Assembly (NCBI GenBank): GCA_039707465.1
Contig: CM077648.1
Span: 25,803,619-25,867,618, forward strand
Source of the DNA: Rhabdophis nuchalis
Lineage: Eukaryota > Chordata > Lepidosauria > Squamata > Natricidae
Length of the DNA: 64,000 nt
Direction: 5' to 3'
Shown: in pieces, positions 11,972 through 23,640 of the stretch
How the letters are laid out: each line of letters opens with the position of its first letter
How positions within the stretch are numbered: the stretch's first letter is position 1
The notes under the pieces: generated by a model
Told to the model about the DNA's origin: nothing
Database searches by the model: none
Seen by the model: the letters and a program-made list of their open reading frames with translations, nothing else
Program-made: the position numbers and the translations under genes

Positions 11972-11989
11972 CACTAGACCAAACTGGCT

Positions 11990-13163
11990 CTCTACTTGCT
12001 ACAGTGTCCATTTGCAAAACACAATCACCAATGCATTATAGTTTCTAAACCAAAGTTTAAGATTATAAAATAGTGTTATGCAATCAACTAACTACTATAT
12101 ATTAGGAGACTAGAGAAACTTTTTTTGCTTATCTTGATGTAGATCTTCAGGCATAATCTTTTAGAGATTGCCAGATGGTTCCACCCATTCTTTCTCTTAC
12201 CTTGCATCATATTAATATCTTTAATACACATGTACATATTAATATTCCTTTATGTTCAGAATATCTAAGCTAGTCAGGAAAATATGATATGCTACTTTAC
12301 TAACACATTAGATAAATTCAAGTAGACTAGTTTATTGAATGCAAAAGTTAATTTAGAAGCAAGTTAGTTTATATAGACACCTGTCTGGATTACTGTATTT
12401 AAAAGAGGCCAATTTTAATTACTTCATCTGATTCATGTTATATGTTCCGTGACTATTATGAGAAAATTCTTTTTTTCAGGAAAATGGATAGAAACTTAAT
12501 TTATTCTTTCATATATTTTACTCATGAAATAGTAAAATGTAGCTCTGAGAAAGGTAAAGATTCAGCAACGAAAAAATAATTAGACAATTCTTTATTCTCA
12601 TAATTACCAAAAGTACAAAGGAAGTAGATCTCTGCATCAATTTTATTTATAACAACTTTTGGAACACTCTGTTACTTGAATGAGCCTAATGAAATCTGTG
12701 TAACAAACAATCTGTACATATTCTAAAAAAATATTAACCCAAGCTTATTTGAGTGAAAGAATGTCATCTCTTAAAAGCCATTTCATATTACTTTGAGGTA
12801 TTTGGAAATATGCCTGTATAAGCAACTGTGGACAGTGGAATAATTTTGTAGCAGCTTTTCAGTCTGCTTATGAGGTATTTGACTCTTGTTCCAGCACTAA
12901 GTAATGAAAAAATATTATGCTATCACAGGTGCACATTTTAATAATGATATCTTAACAAATAATGCAAATAGGAAATATTTAAGATGTATCAATTAAAAAT
13001 TAATATTTGGATGTATGAATGCAAGTACTGTACAAAAATGTTTTCTGAAAAGTACTTTGTGAAGTTATTTCTATTATTTTGCTAAACATTGCAATATTAC
13101 TTTCCATTGTAATAGATAAGTTGGCCAATTTATTTCTACCCAAAGCATTCAAAGCCTACATCA
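11990..13163. other. LEF1 intron 3, no feature recognised
   Basis: About 1.2 kb of AT-rich DNA. No repeat or coding signal is visible. Confidence 0.5.
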
Positions 13164-13171
13164 GTTTAGAC

Positions 13172-13303
13172 CATGGGTGTCAAACTCCTGGCGTCATGTT
13201 ACTGTCCTGTGACGTATCACAACATTTTCCCCTTCACATAGCTGGGGTGGGTGTGGCCTGTGCATGACACATCCGGCCCGCGGGCTGCCAGTTTCACAGC
13301 CCT
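13172..13303. mobile_element. Short hAT-type MITE, GTGTCAAACTC family
   Basis: CATGGGTGTCAAACTC at the left and CAGTTTCACAGCCCTG at the right. Flanks GTTTAGAC and GTTTATAT match in 6 of 8 positions. A short deletion form of the family (132 bp), like 41497-41629 and 41916-42050. Confidence 0.75.
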
Positions 13304-13311
13304 GGTTTATA

Positions 13312-14270
13312 TAGAGAGGGAGAGCTTGTGTCAACCCCATTGCCACACCAGAAATGTGGCAATAGAATGACACTTTCCAGATGGGTAGAGCCATGCTTTA
13401 TTCTTTTCAGTTTGCACTATGTTGAATAGTTGTTCCAGAGTTTCGAAATGCCAGAGCAGTTTTTGTTTACAGTTTGGCCTTCCCACTCTTAAATTGTAAT
13501 TCTCTGAGGATAATATGAAGACTTCGATAGATATATTGCCTATACTAAAGTACTACACAGTATAGAGAAAATGAACATATCCAGAATAGCAGAGTTCGTA
13601 GGGTGAGCTGTTCACAGTGTAGAACAATACTCATATCAAGCTTTCTGTTAAAATAGCATAGGCAAAGGATGTTGAACTACATTTCTCAACCCTTTGCTAT
13701 TGGCCGTACCTTGTCAGCAATACCTGGAGTACGATAGGTTGTTAATCTATGTGGTTGCTGCAAACATTAGGCAATGGATTTAGCTAGCTTTCAGGTTGAG
13801 CTTCTTGCAAATGTACTCTAAATTTCTATTCTGAAGGTACCAGATTACAATCTTAACACTTGCACCCATAAATGTTTCCCAGGAAGGTTAACTTCTAATT
13901 CTTACTCCACAGAATAGGTTATGAAAATCTATTTGCATCATGGGTTTTTATCCTATGCTAAGATATCTGATTTTCATTAGTGGATGGCATTAGCCCATCG
14001 AGTGTATTTTGCCAATCATAGTTTATCTCTGAACTCGTGGGAACCCAGCCAACATGGTTTATTTAATACACTATAATTCAGCAGAATGTATCTTAATTCA
14101 GACCACATATCTTGTCACAGCCCACAAATTATTTGAAGAGGAAATGTATTAACTTAAATAATACATAACCAACCAAATTATTTTTTTATTGCCAACTACA
14201 TGTAGATCCAAACACACCAGTATCTTTTAAACAGCTCAACACAATGCCTGTTTGCCAGATGTTAGGAAAT
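13312..14270. other. LEF1 intron 3, no feature recognised
   Basis: AT-rich intronic DNA without a supported feature. Confidence 0.5.
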
Positions 14271-14278
14271 GCCTAGCC

Positions 14279-14609
14279 CAGGGGTCGGCAACCTTAAACA
14301 CTCAAAGAGCCATTTGGATCAGTTTCCCACATAAAAAAAAACACCAGGAGCCACAAAACTCTTCCCATGATTGACTATTTCCTAATTCCACAAATTAGCA
14401 TATGTAGCTGAATTAAACATTGTTTTCTTCTGAAACCTTTCTTTTCTTGGATTTATCCATGGTTGGCCTACCAGGGGTTGAAAAACTCAATAAATTGAGT
14501 GCCGATGTGTGTTGCACATTGGTGGTTTTGACGTGTATTTTGAGCAACAGGGAGCCGCAGCAGAGGGATGAAAGAGCCACATGTGGCTCCAGAGGTTTGC
14601 TGACCCCTG
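14279..14609. mobile_element. hAT-type MITE, CAGGGGTCGGCAACC family
   Basis: Starts CAGGGGTCGGCAACCTTAAA and ends GGTTTGCTGACCCCTG. Inner inverted motifs (AAGAGCCA / TGGCTC) also pair. Flanks GCCTAGCC and GCATAGCC are a 7/8 duplication. Confidence 0.82.
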
Positions 14610-14617
14610 GCATAGCC

Positions 14618-15400
14618 AGACAGAATGGAGGGATCAAGCAGGGGGTTACCCTTGAGTTGTTGTGCAGCTGCAAAGATCCAGAACTGACCCCCATCCCCCA
14701 AGCTGCTTGGAACCTTATCTATCCATTCACAAGAGAGGCAAGCAGTCTAGGGAGATTCCTGTGCTGCAGGCAGAATACAATAAAATAGTTAGCTTTAATT
14801 CTACATGTGTGGACCTGGTTGTTTGCATCTGACACCAATACAATATATATTACTGTAGCTGTTCTTTCAATTGCTGTTTGTAAGATTAACAGCATAAATT
14901 CTCCTTTTATTTTGCTTCTTCAAGCCCCTCTGACACTACTGTTTTGTAAAGTAGGATTTAGGTCAGTGGAAACAATCTGGTGTTTAATCTTCCATTTTTT
15001 CATCATTCTTCCCATTCATTTTTTCTTCCTGGCCTCCTTCCTTCCCTCTTTTCCCTCAGTCCATCAAACTTATCCAATCTTTGAAGATGGGAACAAATGC
15101 AACGGTTATTAGAGGCTGGGTCACTATCGTAAATATATATATATATATATATATACATCTTTTTATGGAGCAGTTTCTATAGCTTTCTGTTATGACATTT
15201 GTCTAATTGGATGGTCTCCCACAATAATAAACAAAGAAAAAGATATAAACACTATATATAAACTTTTAGTACACTATTTTAGAATAACAATTGCCATAAC
15301 ATCTCCTTTTCAAAGAGACAGAGGCAGTAAAAATTCAGGACTACAATCAATAATTCCTACGTTTGTTGTGTAATGGGGTTATTAACTAGCAATTCATTTC
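14618..15400. other. LEF1 intron 3 with a short (AT)n run
   Basis: Unique-looking AT-rich DNA, with an (AT)n run at about 15129-15155. No gene. Confidence 0.5.
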
Positions 15401-15495
15401 ACCTGCACAGTAGTCCTTGACTTACAACAGTTCATTTAGTGACTGTTCAAAGTTACAACGGCATTAAAAAAGTGACTTATGAAAGTTTTTTGCGC

Positions 15496-15497
<2 letters not shown>

Positions 15498-15584
<87 letters not shown>
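15498..15584. repeat. (AAT)n array, 3' tail of the L2 copy
   Basis: About 29 AAT triplets at the 3' end (minus orientation) of the adjoining L2. It probably grew from the element's tail. Confidence 0.9.
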
Positions 15585-15773
15585 GTTAAATTTATTGACC
15601 GCTCCCTCTCCCCACAGGGACTCGGGGCGGTGCACAGGGAGAATAAAAACAATAAATATACAAAATACATACCAATTTAAAACAGATTAAATTAATTCCT
15701 GTGCTAAAATCCCATTAACTAAAAATCCCCACTAAATATAGATATACATTTAAAAAACCCATAGAGAGAGAGA

Positions 15774-17881
15774 CTACCCTAGGCCGGCCAGGCGGAAAAG
15801 ATGAGTCTTCAATTTCAAGCGGAAGGAGCGGAGGTCCGTGGTTGTTCTAATATCGGGGGGAAGGTCGTTCCAGAGGGCCGGGCCCACCACAGAGAGAGCC
15901 CTTCCCCTGGGCGTCGCCCGCTGACAAAGTCTAGTGGACGGCACCCGGAGAAGTCCCTCTCTGTGGGAGCGAATCGGCCGTGAGGATGTGTGAGGCAGGA
16001 TCCGATCCCGCAGATAGCTAGGTCCCGAGCCATGGAGCGCTTTAAAGATGATAATTAACACCTTGAAGCGCACCCGGAAGACGACAGGCAGCCAGTGCAG
16101 CTCGCGCAAGAGTGGTGTAATGTGGGTAAACCTAGTGGTTCCCATAATTGCTCGCGCGGCTGCATTCTGAACTAACTGAAGCCTCCGGATGCACCTCAAG
16201 GGGAGCCCCATGTAGAGAGAGTTACAATAGTCCAGTCGGGATGTCACGAGGGCATGAGTGACTGTGCGAAGGGCGTCCCGATCCAATAGGGGGTGCAATT
16301 GGCGGACCAGGCGGACCTGGTAAAACGCCCTCCTGGCCACGGCTGTCAATTGCTCTTCCATAGACAGCCGGGTATCCAGGAGGACACCCAAATTGCGCGC
16401 CCCATCCACAGGGGCAAGATGTTCGCCCCCTATGGCCAGCGTTGGAGAGAGCTGGTTGAATCGGGCAGCCGGAAACCACAGCCACTCGGTCTTGTTTGGG
16501 TTCAGCCTGAGTCCGTTACTTCTCATCCAGATCCGCACGGCTTCCAGGCACTGGCACATCACCGCTACGGCATCGTTGGGGTGGTTTGGGGTAGATATAT
16601 ACAGCTGAGTATCATCAGCGTAAAGATGGTACTCTACCCCAAAACCACGGATGATCTCACCCAGCGGCTTCATGTATGCATTAAACAGGAGAGACGAGAG
16701 GACCGACCCCTGAGGCACCCCACATGTGAGGGGTCTCGGGGTCGACCTCTGCTCCCCTGCCAACACAAATTGCGATCGGCCAGAGAGGTAGGAGGTGAAC
16801 CACCGTAAAACGGTGCCTCCCACCCCCAACCCCCCCAGCCGATGCAATAGGATACCATGGTCGATGGTATCGAAAGCCGCCGAGAGGTCTAATAGGACCA
16901 GGATGGAGGAACAACCCCCATCTCTGGCCCTCCAGAGATCATCTACCAACGCGACCAATGCCATCTCGGTGCTATGCCCGGGCCGAAAGCCGGACTGGCG
17001 CGGGTCTAGATAATCAACTTCCTCCAGGTGACGGGGAAACTGTTGTGCCACCACACTCTCAACAACCTTCGCCAAAAAGGGAAGGTTGGAGACGGGACGA
17101 TAGTTGGTTAAAAGAGCTGGATCCAAAGAGGGCTTCTTAAGGAGGGGCCTCACCATAGCCTCTTTTAGGGAAGCAGGCAAGGAACCCTCACTTAAAGAAG
17201 CGTTGACAACCTCTTGGAGCCAGCCTCGTGTCACCTCCCAGGATGCCAGTACAAGCCAGGAGGGACACGGGTCCAATAAACATGTGGTGGCTCGCAGTTG
17301 CCCACGTAGCCTGTCCATATCCTCGGAAGCAACGGAGTCAAATTCCTCCCAAACAAGATCAGCCTCGTGGCACCCCACTGGACCATGAATGGGGGCTAAC
17401 TCGTTCTGTATCTGAGCGGTTTTGTCCTGCAGAAAAGTCACAAATTCCTCTGCTCTACCCTGTAGCGGGGCTTCCCGCACCCTCTGTTAAACAGGGCGGC
17501 AGGGCGGTTTTCTGCGGATGCTATGAGAGTAGCGCAATGATGGCGTTTGGCCACTCTCAGCGCCACAATGTAAGTCCGTAAATGGGTTCTTACCTGTGTC
17601 CGGTCAGATTCAGAGCGGATAGCCCTCCATCTTCCCTCTAGGCATCTCTTGCGGCGTTTCATCGCTCTCAGCTCCTCGGTAAACCAAGGAGCCGGGGCGG
17701 CTCGGCGCCGCAAGAGAGGCCGCAAGGGCGCGACCCGATCCAAGGCTCCCGTGATCGCAATATTCCATGCGGCCATGAGGTCCTCCATCGGGGCGCGGGT
17801 CAGGGGTACAGGAAGTGGCCCAAGTGCCATCTGGAACCCATCCGGGTCCATCAGGCGCCTGGGGCGGAACCAGATAGGTGG
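15774..17881 (-). pseudogene. L2 ORF2 remnant: reverse transcriptase and C-terminal region
   Basis: The main frame (15774-17480, 568 residues) holds RT motifs in order: [16 protein letters not shown] (126-141), [11 protein letters not shown] (162-172), the motif A aspartate in [12 protein letters not shown] (197-208), [14 protein letters not shown] (253-266), and YADD (287-290) followed by TQLY, which is typical of L2 rather than CR1. It ends with [12 protein letters not shown] and FRLAGLG. The upstream part of the domain (17438-17881) is in another frame, so one frameshift lies near 17470-17500. No endonuclease remains, so it cannot be autonomous. RT function would be target-primed reverse transcription. 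Confidence 0.9.
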
Positions 17882-18155
17882 ATATGACTGTTGTAGCATC
17901 CCAATGGTCACAAGAGCAAAATGCCTTCAAATGCTTGGCAACTGGTTCATATTTATAAAGTTATAGTGATAACATTTTGCGACCTTCTGACAAGCAAAGT
18001 CAATGGGGGAACCAGATTTACTTAACAACCGTGTTACCAACTTAACAACCACTGTGATTCAGTTAAATGTGGCAAGAAAGGTAGCAAAATGGGACAAAAT
18101 TCACTATGTCTCACTTAGCAACAGAAATTTTGGGGTCAATTGTGGTCATAAATTA

Positions 18156-18678
18156 CTGCATTTTTCAGAGTATAAGCACACCTTTTCACCTCAAAAAAGA
18201 GGGTGAAAATCTGGGTGCGTCTTATGCACCGAATACAGCATTTTTGGTCTCCTGAAACGCATTGCAAAAATGGCCTTTAGGAAGCTTCCAGAGTGCTCCT
18301 GGGGGCTGGGGAGAGCAAAAATGAGCCAAAAATGGACCGTTTGTAGCTTGCTTTTTGCCTTCCCCCAGCCCCCAGGAGCATTCTACAAGCCTCCTAAAGG
18401 CTATGCATGCCCCTTTTTGACAAAAAATGGCCCATTTTTTCCCCAAAAAAACGGGCCATTTTTGCTTTTTTTGCTCCTCCCCCAGCCCCCAGGACCACTC
18501 TATAAGCCTCCTTAAGGCTATGCATGCCCTTTTTTGGACAAAAAATGGGCCTGTATTTGTGGAAAATGGGCCATTTGGGGGAGGTCTGCAGAGTGCAAAA
18601 ACTTTTTAAAAATATTTGCCTCTTCAAAATCTTGGTATGTCTTATACTCCAGTGCGTCTTATACTCCAAAAAATGTGG
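18156..18678. mobile_element. Tc1/mariner-like MITE, CCNTATTTTTCGGAGTATAAG family
   Basis: Ends CTGCATTTTTCAGAGTATAA and CTTATACTCCAAAAAATGTGG, with TA at 18154-18155 and 18679-18680. The interior contains a roughly 110-125 bp tandem duplication: CCCCCAGCCCCCAGGA near 18364 and again near 18480, each followed by a GGCTATGCATGCCC copy. Same family as 1437-2280 and 44161-44999. Confidence 0.8.
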
Positions 18679-18680
18679 TA

Positions 18681-21170
18681 AATTTATTTTAACAAAGAAA
18701 ATGTTTGCTATGAGTGAATGCGAAAACGAAAGAGGAATAAGTTTGCCTACTAGGGTTTTTTGCCAGAATGTGAGGTTTGTTGAGGAATTGTAAAAAAATG
18801 AATCTGTTTAAATCCTGGAATGTTTTACATCTATGTGGACTTGGAGATTGGTTGCTAAATGTTATACATGCAAGTGCATGCATAGAATAAGGAACAGCAA
18901 AAAACATGCAATGTCCTCTTACTTAAACAAAGACATTTAATGAATGTTTGGATAAATGTATAAGGAATGCTTGTGATGACATTAGGGATGGTCAATGGAC
19001 ATGAATGTTAATCTACTTATTTTGTGAATGCTATGTAGCTGGCTGAAGACTGGAATGGTTGTCAGGTATTAGACAACAAGGACTCAGGATCTGACAATCT
19101 ATTGAAGACAAAGATAGGCACGTGCAACAGAAAAAAAATATGAACATTTGCAAGTTATACAGGGAGTGAGAAGAGGTAGAGTAGGTAAATAAATATGTGC
19201 ACTTTGATAGAAAGCAGATTTCAGATAAGGAAATGGATGGAAAAACCTTAAAATCAAAATTTTGGCAGTGAGATAATAAGTAATATATGGTCTATTATGA
19301 TGAATAAGTGTATATAGAAAGTGAAAATAGTAGCATATTAAAACATATTTATGAATACTTTCTAATATGGAAAGGAGATTTGGGTATGTCAGGAAAAACA
19401 ACATGCAGCATGAAAAGGTTATTTAAGAAGTGCACAATGAAAAACAAGTGAATGAACAGAAAATCGAATGGTCAGTGTTAAAGAAGTACCTTGAAGAGAT
19501 TTGGTTATACACAGAGAATTTATGAAAATAGAATCACAAAACATCAAAGAATAGTCATTGAATAGACAAAAATAGAAAGATCAGGAAACTAATGAAATGG
19601 ATGAGATCTTTAAAAAGTGAGAAGATAGCATATGAAGTGATGTCACTGAGATGAAAAGGAGGCGGCTTGAAAAACAGAGCAAGTACTATATGGTGAATTA
19701 TACTGGTATAAAATAGATTTGTTTCCTTTTCCTGTTCTTTAATCTTTACTTAATATTGCTTATTTTGCACTTGGCACAATACTATTAATCCAAAAAAGAA
19801 ATAAAATGTTGGGTATGTATGTATGTATGCATGCACTGGATTAATGATAGTCTTAAAATCAATAAACAATCATATCCTTTAAAATATTAATCTAACATTA
19901 TTGTATGTACTGTATATTCTCTCCCATTAAATAAAGACTGAATGTATTGGCCTACAATGCCACCATCATTAGATATGCAAGATGGAAAAGAAAGGATGTT
20001 TATTTTTTAAAATGTATTTATTTAAAATGTTTATATAGTCATGCTTTGTTTAAATCCATTATTATGCAGAGAAGCACAAGTATGCATTCAACATCATTTG
20101 AATGAATCACCACCATTGCAATTTTGTCCTGTCTTAATCCTTTTAAGGTGTGTATGCACCTACGGGCATATTTTAAAATCTACCTGTGCTCAAAATTTTA
20201 GTAAAGGACAGTTTCAATTGGGCAAGAGGTCAAAAGGAACATATGCTTTCAATGAATCTTTCCATGGAACATAAACATTAGGAAAATTGCAAGGAGAAAA
20301 TCTAAAGTCTTTCATTTCCACATAATCAAATTGAAAGAGTTGGACCTTTAAGAAATGCATTTTCTATGGTTCTGCAAATTTCCAACTTTTACTATTGCAA
20401 ACCTTTGAAAATTATCAAGAGGAAGATGCTACAGAATTAGGAATATGTAATAAATGTACTCTGCCAATTTACATATACTATTTTCCCCCCTCCAAGAACA
20501 GTTTATTTTTTAAGACTACAGCATAAGAAAAGTATAGACACTGTAACATATAATATAGAAGATTATATTTTTAATTACTTGTGCATACTCTGGCTTAAAT
20601 TATTGCTTGTGGTCCACTATTTGCCACAATATGCCTTCCTTACTTGCATCTCTTTAAGAATTATATAAAAGACTTCCAAAATAAAATAAAAGCATTGTAG
20701 TTTGAAATTAAAACTAATTCCTTTCATATAATCAGATTTTTGGTAACAATTATGCTATACATTTGGGTAGTTTCTATTCACATATATTTTGGATATCACT
20801 AAGATTGGGATGCTTCTTAAACGAAGGTAGCATTCAACTTCGATGCTGCAAATCAGATTTTTAACAGTTTTTAAAACTTAGTGCTTCATTTATTGACTAT
20901 TCTAAAAAGCATATGGCTCTTCCACTGAGCAAAAGATTTTTTTTAAGTAGCGATCTAATAACTGCAACTAGAAACCTCATACTGAGAATCCAAGACTATA
21001 TAGCACAGAATTACTTAATGTTGCCACTCAAAATTTTACTCAACCTCTAATCGAATTGCTTGGGGAAAAGATTGTATACAAATGGGTGAATAATGTGCAG
21101 TTATTTACAGGAATAAAATCCCATAAAACAGTGCACATATACATAGCTCACTTTCTTCTCTTTTGCTTTC
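18681..21170. other. LEF1 intron 3, no feature recognised
   Basis: About 2.5 kb of AT-rich, apparently unique DNA with a short GTAT run near 19815. No gene or element is supported. Confidence 0.5.
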
Positions 21171-21178
21171 CATTAGTT

Positions 21179-21313
21179 CAGGGATGTCCAAACTTGGGAA
21201 CTTTAAGACTTGTGGACTTCAACTCCCAGAATTCCCCAGCCAGCTATGCTGGCTGGGGAATTCTGGGAGTTGAAGTCCACAAGTCTTAAAGTTCCCAAGT
21301 TTGGACATCCCTG
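21179..21313. mobile_element. 135-bp palindromic hAT-type MITE, perfect duplication
   Basis: CAGGGATGTCCAAACTTGGG reads inward from both ends, and the arms are almost perfectly complementary around CCAGCCAGCTATGCTGGCTGG. The exact duplication CATTAGTT lies at 21171-21178 and 21314-21321. The arms retain near-perfect pairing, which suggests a young insertion. Confidence 0.92.
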
Positions 21314-21321
21314 CATTAGTT

Positions 21322-21974
21322 CCTTCTCTGCTATGTCAGGAACTGCCAAAAGGGCACCCAAAGCTATATTCACAAGGATTAAACATCTCACTCTGAACAT
21401 TTGTGCTACATGATGCCTTGCTTTGAGAAGGGGAGGCTTCTGCCTTTGGGGGCTCCACCTGTTTCTCCTGCTTCCTTCCACACTTTATAGCAGCTTCTTA
21501 GTAAATCTGAAGGCTGCAACTTCAGACATTCCATGATAATATGATGGATTTCAGAAAGAAAGTAAGCTATGCAAATGTAACAGGAGAGCTTTTAAAAGAA
21601 AATAAGTTTTTTTTTCCAAAAACAAAAATAGAAATCATTTTCATTGTTCATAACCCAATTTATGTTATTATTTTAGGAAATTCACTATATTACAGAGTAA
21701 GGTTTGTATAGAAAAATCACAGAACTTTAAATTTCAACCTGCTAAAATTTCTACGTGCTTAGTTGTTATATATTACCTAGAAGAGATTTTGTAAACAAGA
21801 TATGAAGAACAGTGATCACATAACATATTTTGTTATGTGTAGCCTAACACTATGAGTAAAATCAGAGGAATCAAGATATAGAAAGAAAACTCCTAATAGA
21901 TGAACAGCCTTACACTCACCTACATAAAGCTACAACTGTTCTCAAAATAAACTAGAGTACCATACATACAGATG
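21322..21974. other. LEF1 intron 3, no feature recognised
   Basis: AT-rich DNA without a supported feature. Confidence 0.45.
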
Positions 21975-21982
21975 TTATACAC

Positions 21983-22307
21983 CAGGGGTCTCCAACCCCC
22001 GGGCCGCGGACTGGTGCCGGTCCGTGACTTGATAGAAACCGGGCCGCAGGGCCAGAGAGGAGGAGGAGGGAGGATGGGGCAGCCCCCTGGGCAGAGCGCG
22101 CACCAGGGGCGGATAGCACAGGCGCGGCCATTTGCGCCGTTGGGGGCCCTTGAGTGGCAAGTGAGCTGACTCACCCCACCCCACCCCGCGTGCGCATGTG
22201 CCACCTGTTCCCCCTTCCCCCGCGCTCCCCCTCTACACCAGCTGGTCCGCAGAATTTTCTTTAAAATTAAACCGGTCCCTGGTGCAAAAAAAGGTTGGGG
22301 ACCCCTG
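21983..22307. mobile_element. hAT-type MITE, CAGGGGTCTCCAACCCC family, perfect duplication
   Basis: Starts CAGGGGTCTCCAACCCCCGG and ends AAAGGTTGGGGACCCCTG. Inner motifs GGTGCCGGTCC and ACCGGTCCCTGGTGC are characteristic. The exact duplication TTATACAC lies at 21975-21982 and 22308-22315. The interior is GC-rich. Confidence 0.9.
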
Positions 22308-22315
22308 TTATACAC

Positions 22316-23570
22316 AATTTATCTAACACAGGGGCAATTTTGAAATCATCATGGAATCAGCATATACACTGAAAACTGTACCAAAAGACGTACATACTAC
22401 TGTTCTACCACACTGCTATACCATATCCAAATATGTGCACCCTATTAGCAATATCGTTTGACTTGGCAAGTTATGCAATATGCATTCAAGTTTATATAAG
22501 CTCCATTAAAACATATTTTAGAGAGGTTTTGTAGGTACATTTCTGTTCTAGAGTATTTTCAGATGATATACTCAACATATTCAGGGTTGTAGAATTAGAT
22601 TAGCATCCCAAGAAGAGAAAGAATAACCAAAGGTTTCACAATAAACATGTTGAAAAAATGGTAACAGAACTTTTATTAGAAATGGGAAAAGTATATGAAG
22701 CTTGTAATGGAATCCATTACATTATTAAATGAAGTCTACTGAGTATAAGCTGAGAAAAAAAGGCCACTGCCCTTACTGGTTCAGAATTTGAACCACCACT
22801 ATTTGAACTAACACCTTGGGCAACATATATAGTCAATATGTGGATCTTTCATTATGCTAATGAGGAATTCCACATGTGTAACATAAAACAAACCCACACA
22901 TATGGCTATTTCGGTTCAACCAAGAACCATTTCCATTTAACTCTCAGAGCAGTCTTTGTATTTATTAATTAATTAAACAGATTTATATAGCCACCAAGTC
23001 ACTCCCAGTATGAATCTGTCTAAAAAGAGAAAGAATGCAAAGGTAGTCGGTGATCATTTTTGGGAAGTTGAAAAAGCTGTGGCAGAAAAGTGTGGATTCC
23101 CCATGCTTGTATGTATGACAAGAAAGTACAAATCTTGAGATGTCTAGTGAGTTTAGGGGAAAATTCTCCTAAAGGCTACTGTAAATGTCCCCATGTTTTA
23201 ACCTCTCAATTCCCTCCCCAATTCAAATTACTTCCAGCTATAAACCTAACCTTCAATTCTTCCAATATTATGGGATTCTGGGTAACTCTATAGTTTCCCC
23301 CTCCAACACACAAGTTGAATGAAACCAGAAAGAATTGTTCATGCTATCACTGACTGACACAACCTACAATAAAACAAACAACAGGAAAACACAAAATAAA
23401 GACTAGTTTTCAACTATCCCTAGTCACAAAATCTCTAAATATTTGAAAATACATTGTGCTGAGAGCATGTCTTTTTGTTAAAAGAAGCACAAGTAGCTGG
23501 TCAATGTAATTACAGCAATATAGAAGAAGATATGTTGACCATTGCAGAAAATGAACAACATTATTACCAC
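22316..23570. other. LEF1 intron 3, mostly unique
   Basis: AT-rich. A short stretch near 22958-23010 (AGATTTATATAGCCACCAAG) resembles an old L2-type tail. No gene. Confidence 0.45.
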
Positions 23571-23640
23571 CTTAATAATAATAATAATAATAATAATCTT
23601 TATTGTCATTGTAAAAATTAATAAAGTCCCTTTACTACAA
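23571..23640 (-). mobile_element. LINE 3' tail fragment with (AAT)n
   Basis: (AAT)n followed by CTTTATTGTCATTGTA, in reverse the ending TACAATGACAATAAAG plus an ATT tail that also occurs at 28119 and 49836. Only the last 60-70 bp of the source element is present; its family is uncertain. Confidence 0.5.

Larger units (their letters stand above)
11225..11989 (-). mobile_element. Old LINE/SINE-type repeat interrupted by two MITEs
   Basis: The pieces at 11225-11265, 11504-11689 and 11980-11989 contain CACCTTCCTCCTCCTATTTT, GTGACTGGCCAAAAGTCACC, CAGCTGGCTTTTATGGCTAA and CCTTAACCACTAGACC. They read as one repeat once the elements at 11266-11501 and 11690-11971 are removed. The same repeat recurs at 49142-49945. 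Its class (L2/MIR-like) is from recollection. Confidence 0.6.
15498..17881 (-). mobile_element. L2-clade LINE, 5'-truncated, with long open ORF2
   Basis: A 2.4-kb copy with tail, 3'UTR, terminal hairpin and the C-terminal two thirds of ORF2. The endonuclease part is missing. The 5' junction with the host MITE is near 17881. Long open frames imply a fairly recent insertion. Confidence 0.9.
15408..18150. mobile_element. Tc1/mariner-like MITE split by an L2 insertion
   Basis: Left piece 15408-15497 (CAGTAGTCCTTGACTTACAA) and right piece 17882-18150 (ending GGTCAATTGTGGTCATAA) join into one element. It is closely similar to the uninterrupted copies at 46767-47158 and 47703-48091. The 2.4-kb L2 at 15498-17881 lies inside it and is therefore younger. 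Confidence 0.75.

Noticed and set aside
15801..17581. Plus-strand frames over the L2 copy (60-171 codons)
   Set aside because: Antisense shadows of the L2 reverse-transcriptase frame; no domains of their own.
22780..22830. GAACCACCACTATTTGAAC as a hAT MITE end
   Set aside because: Only a short chance resemblance; no opposite end and no duplication were found.
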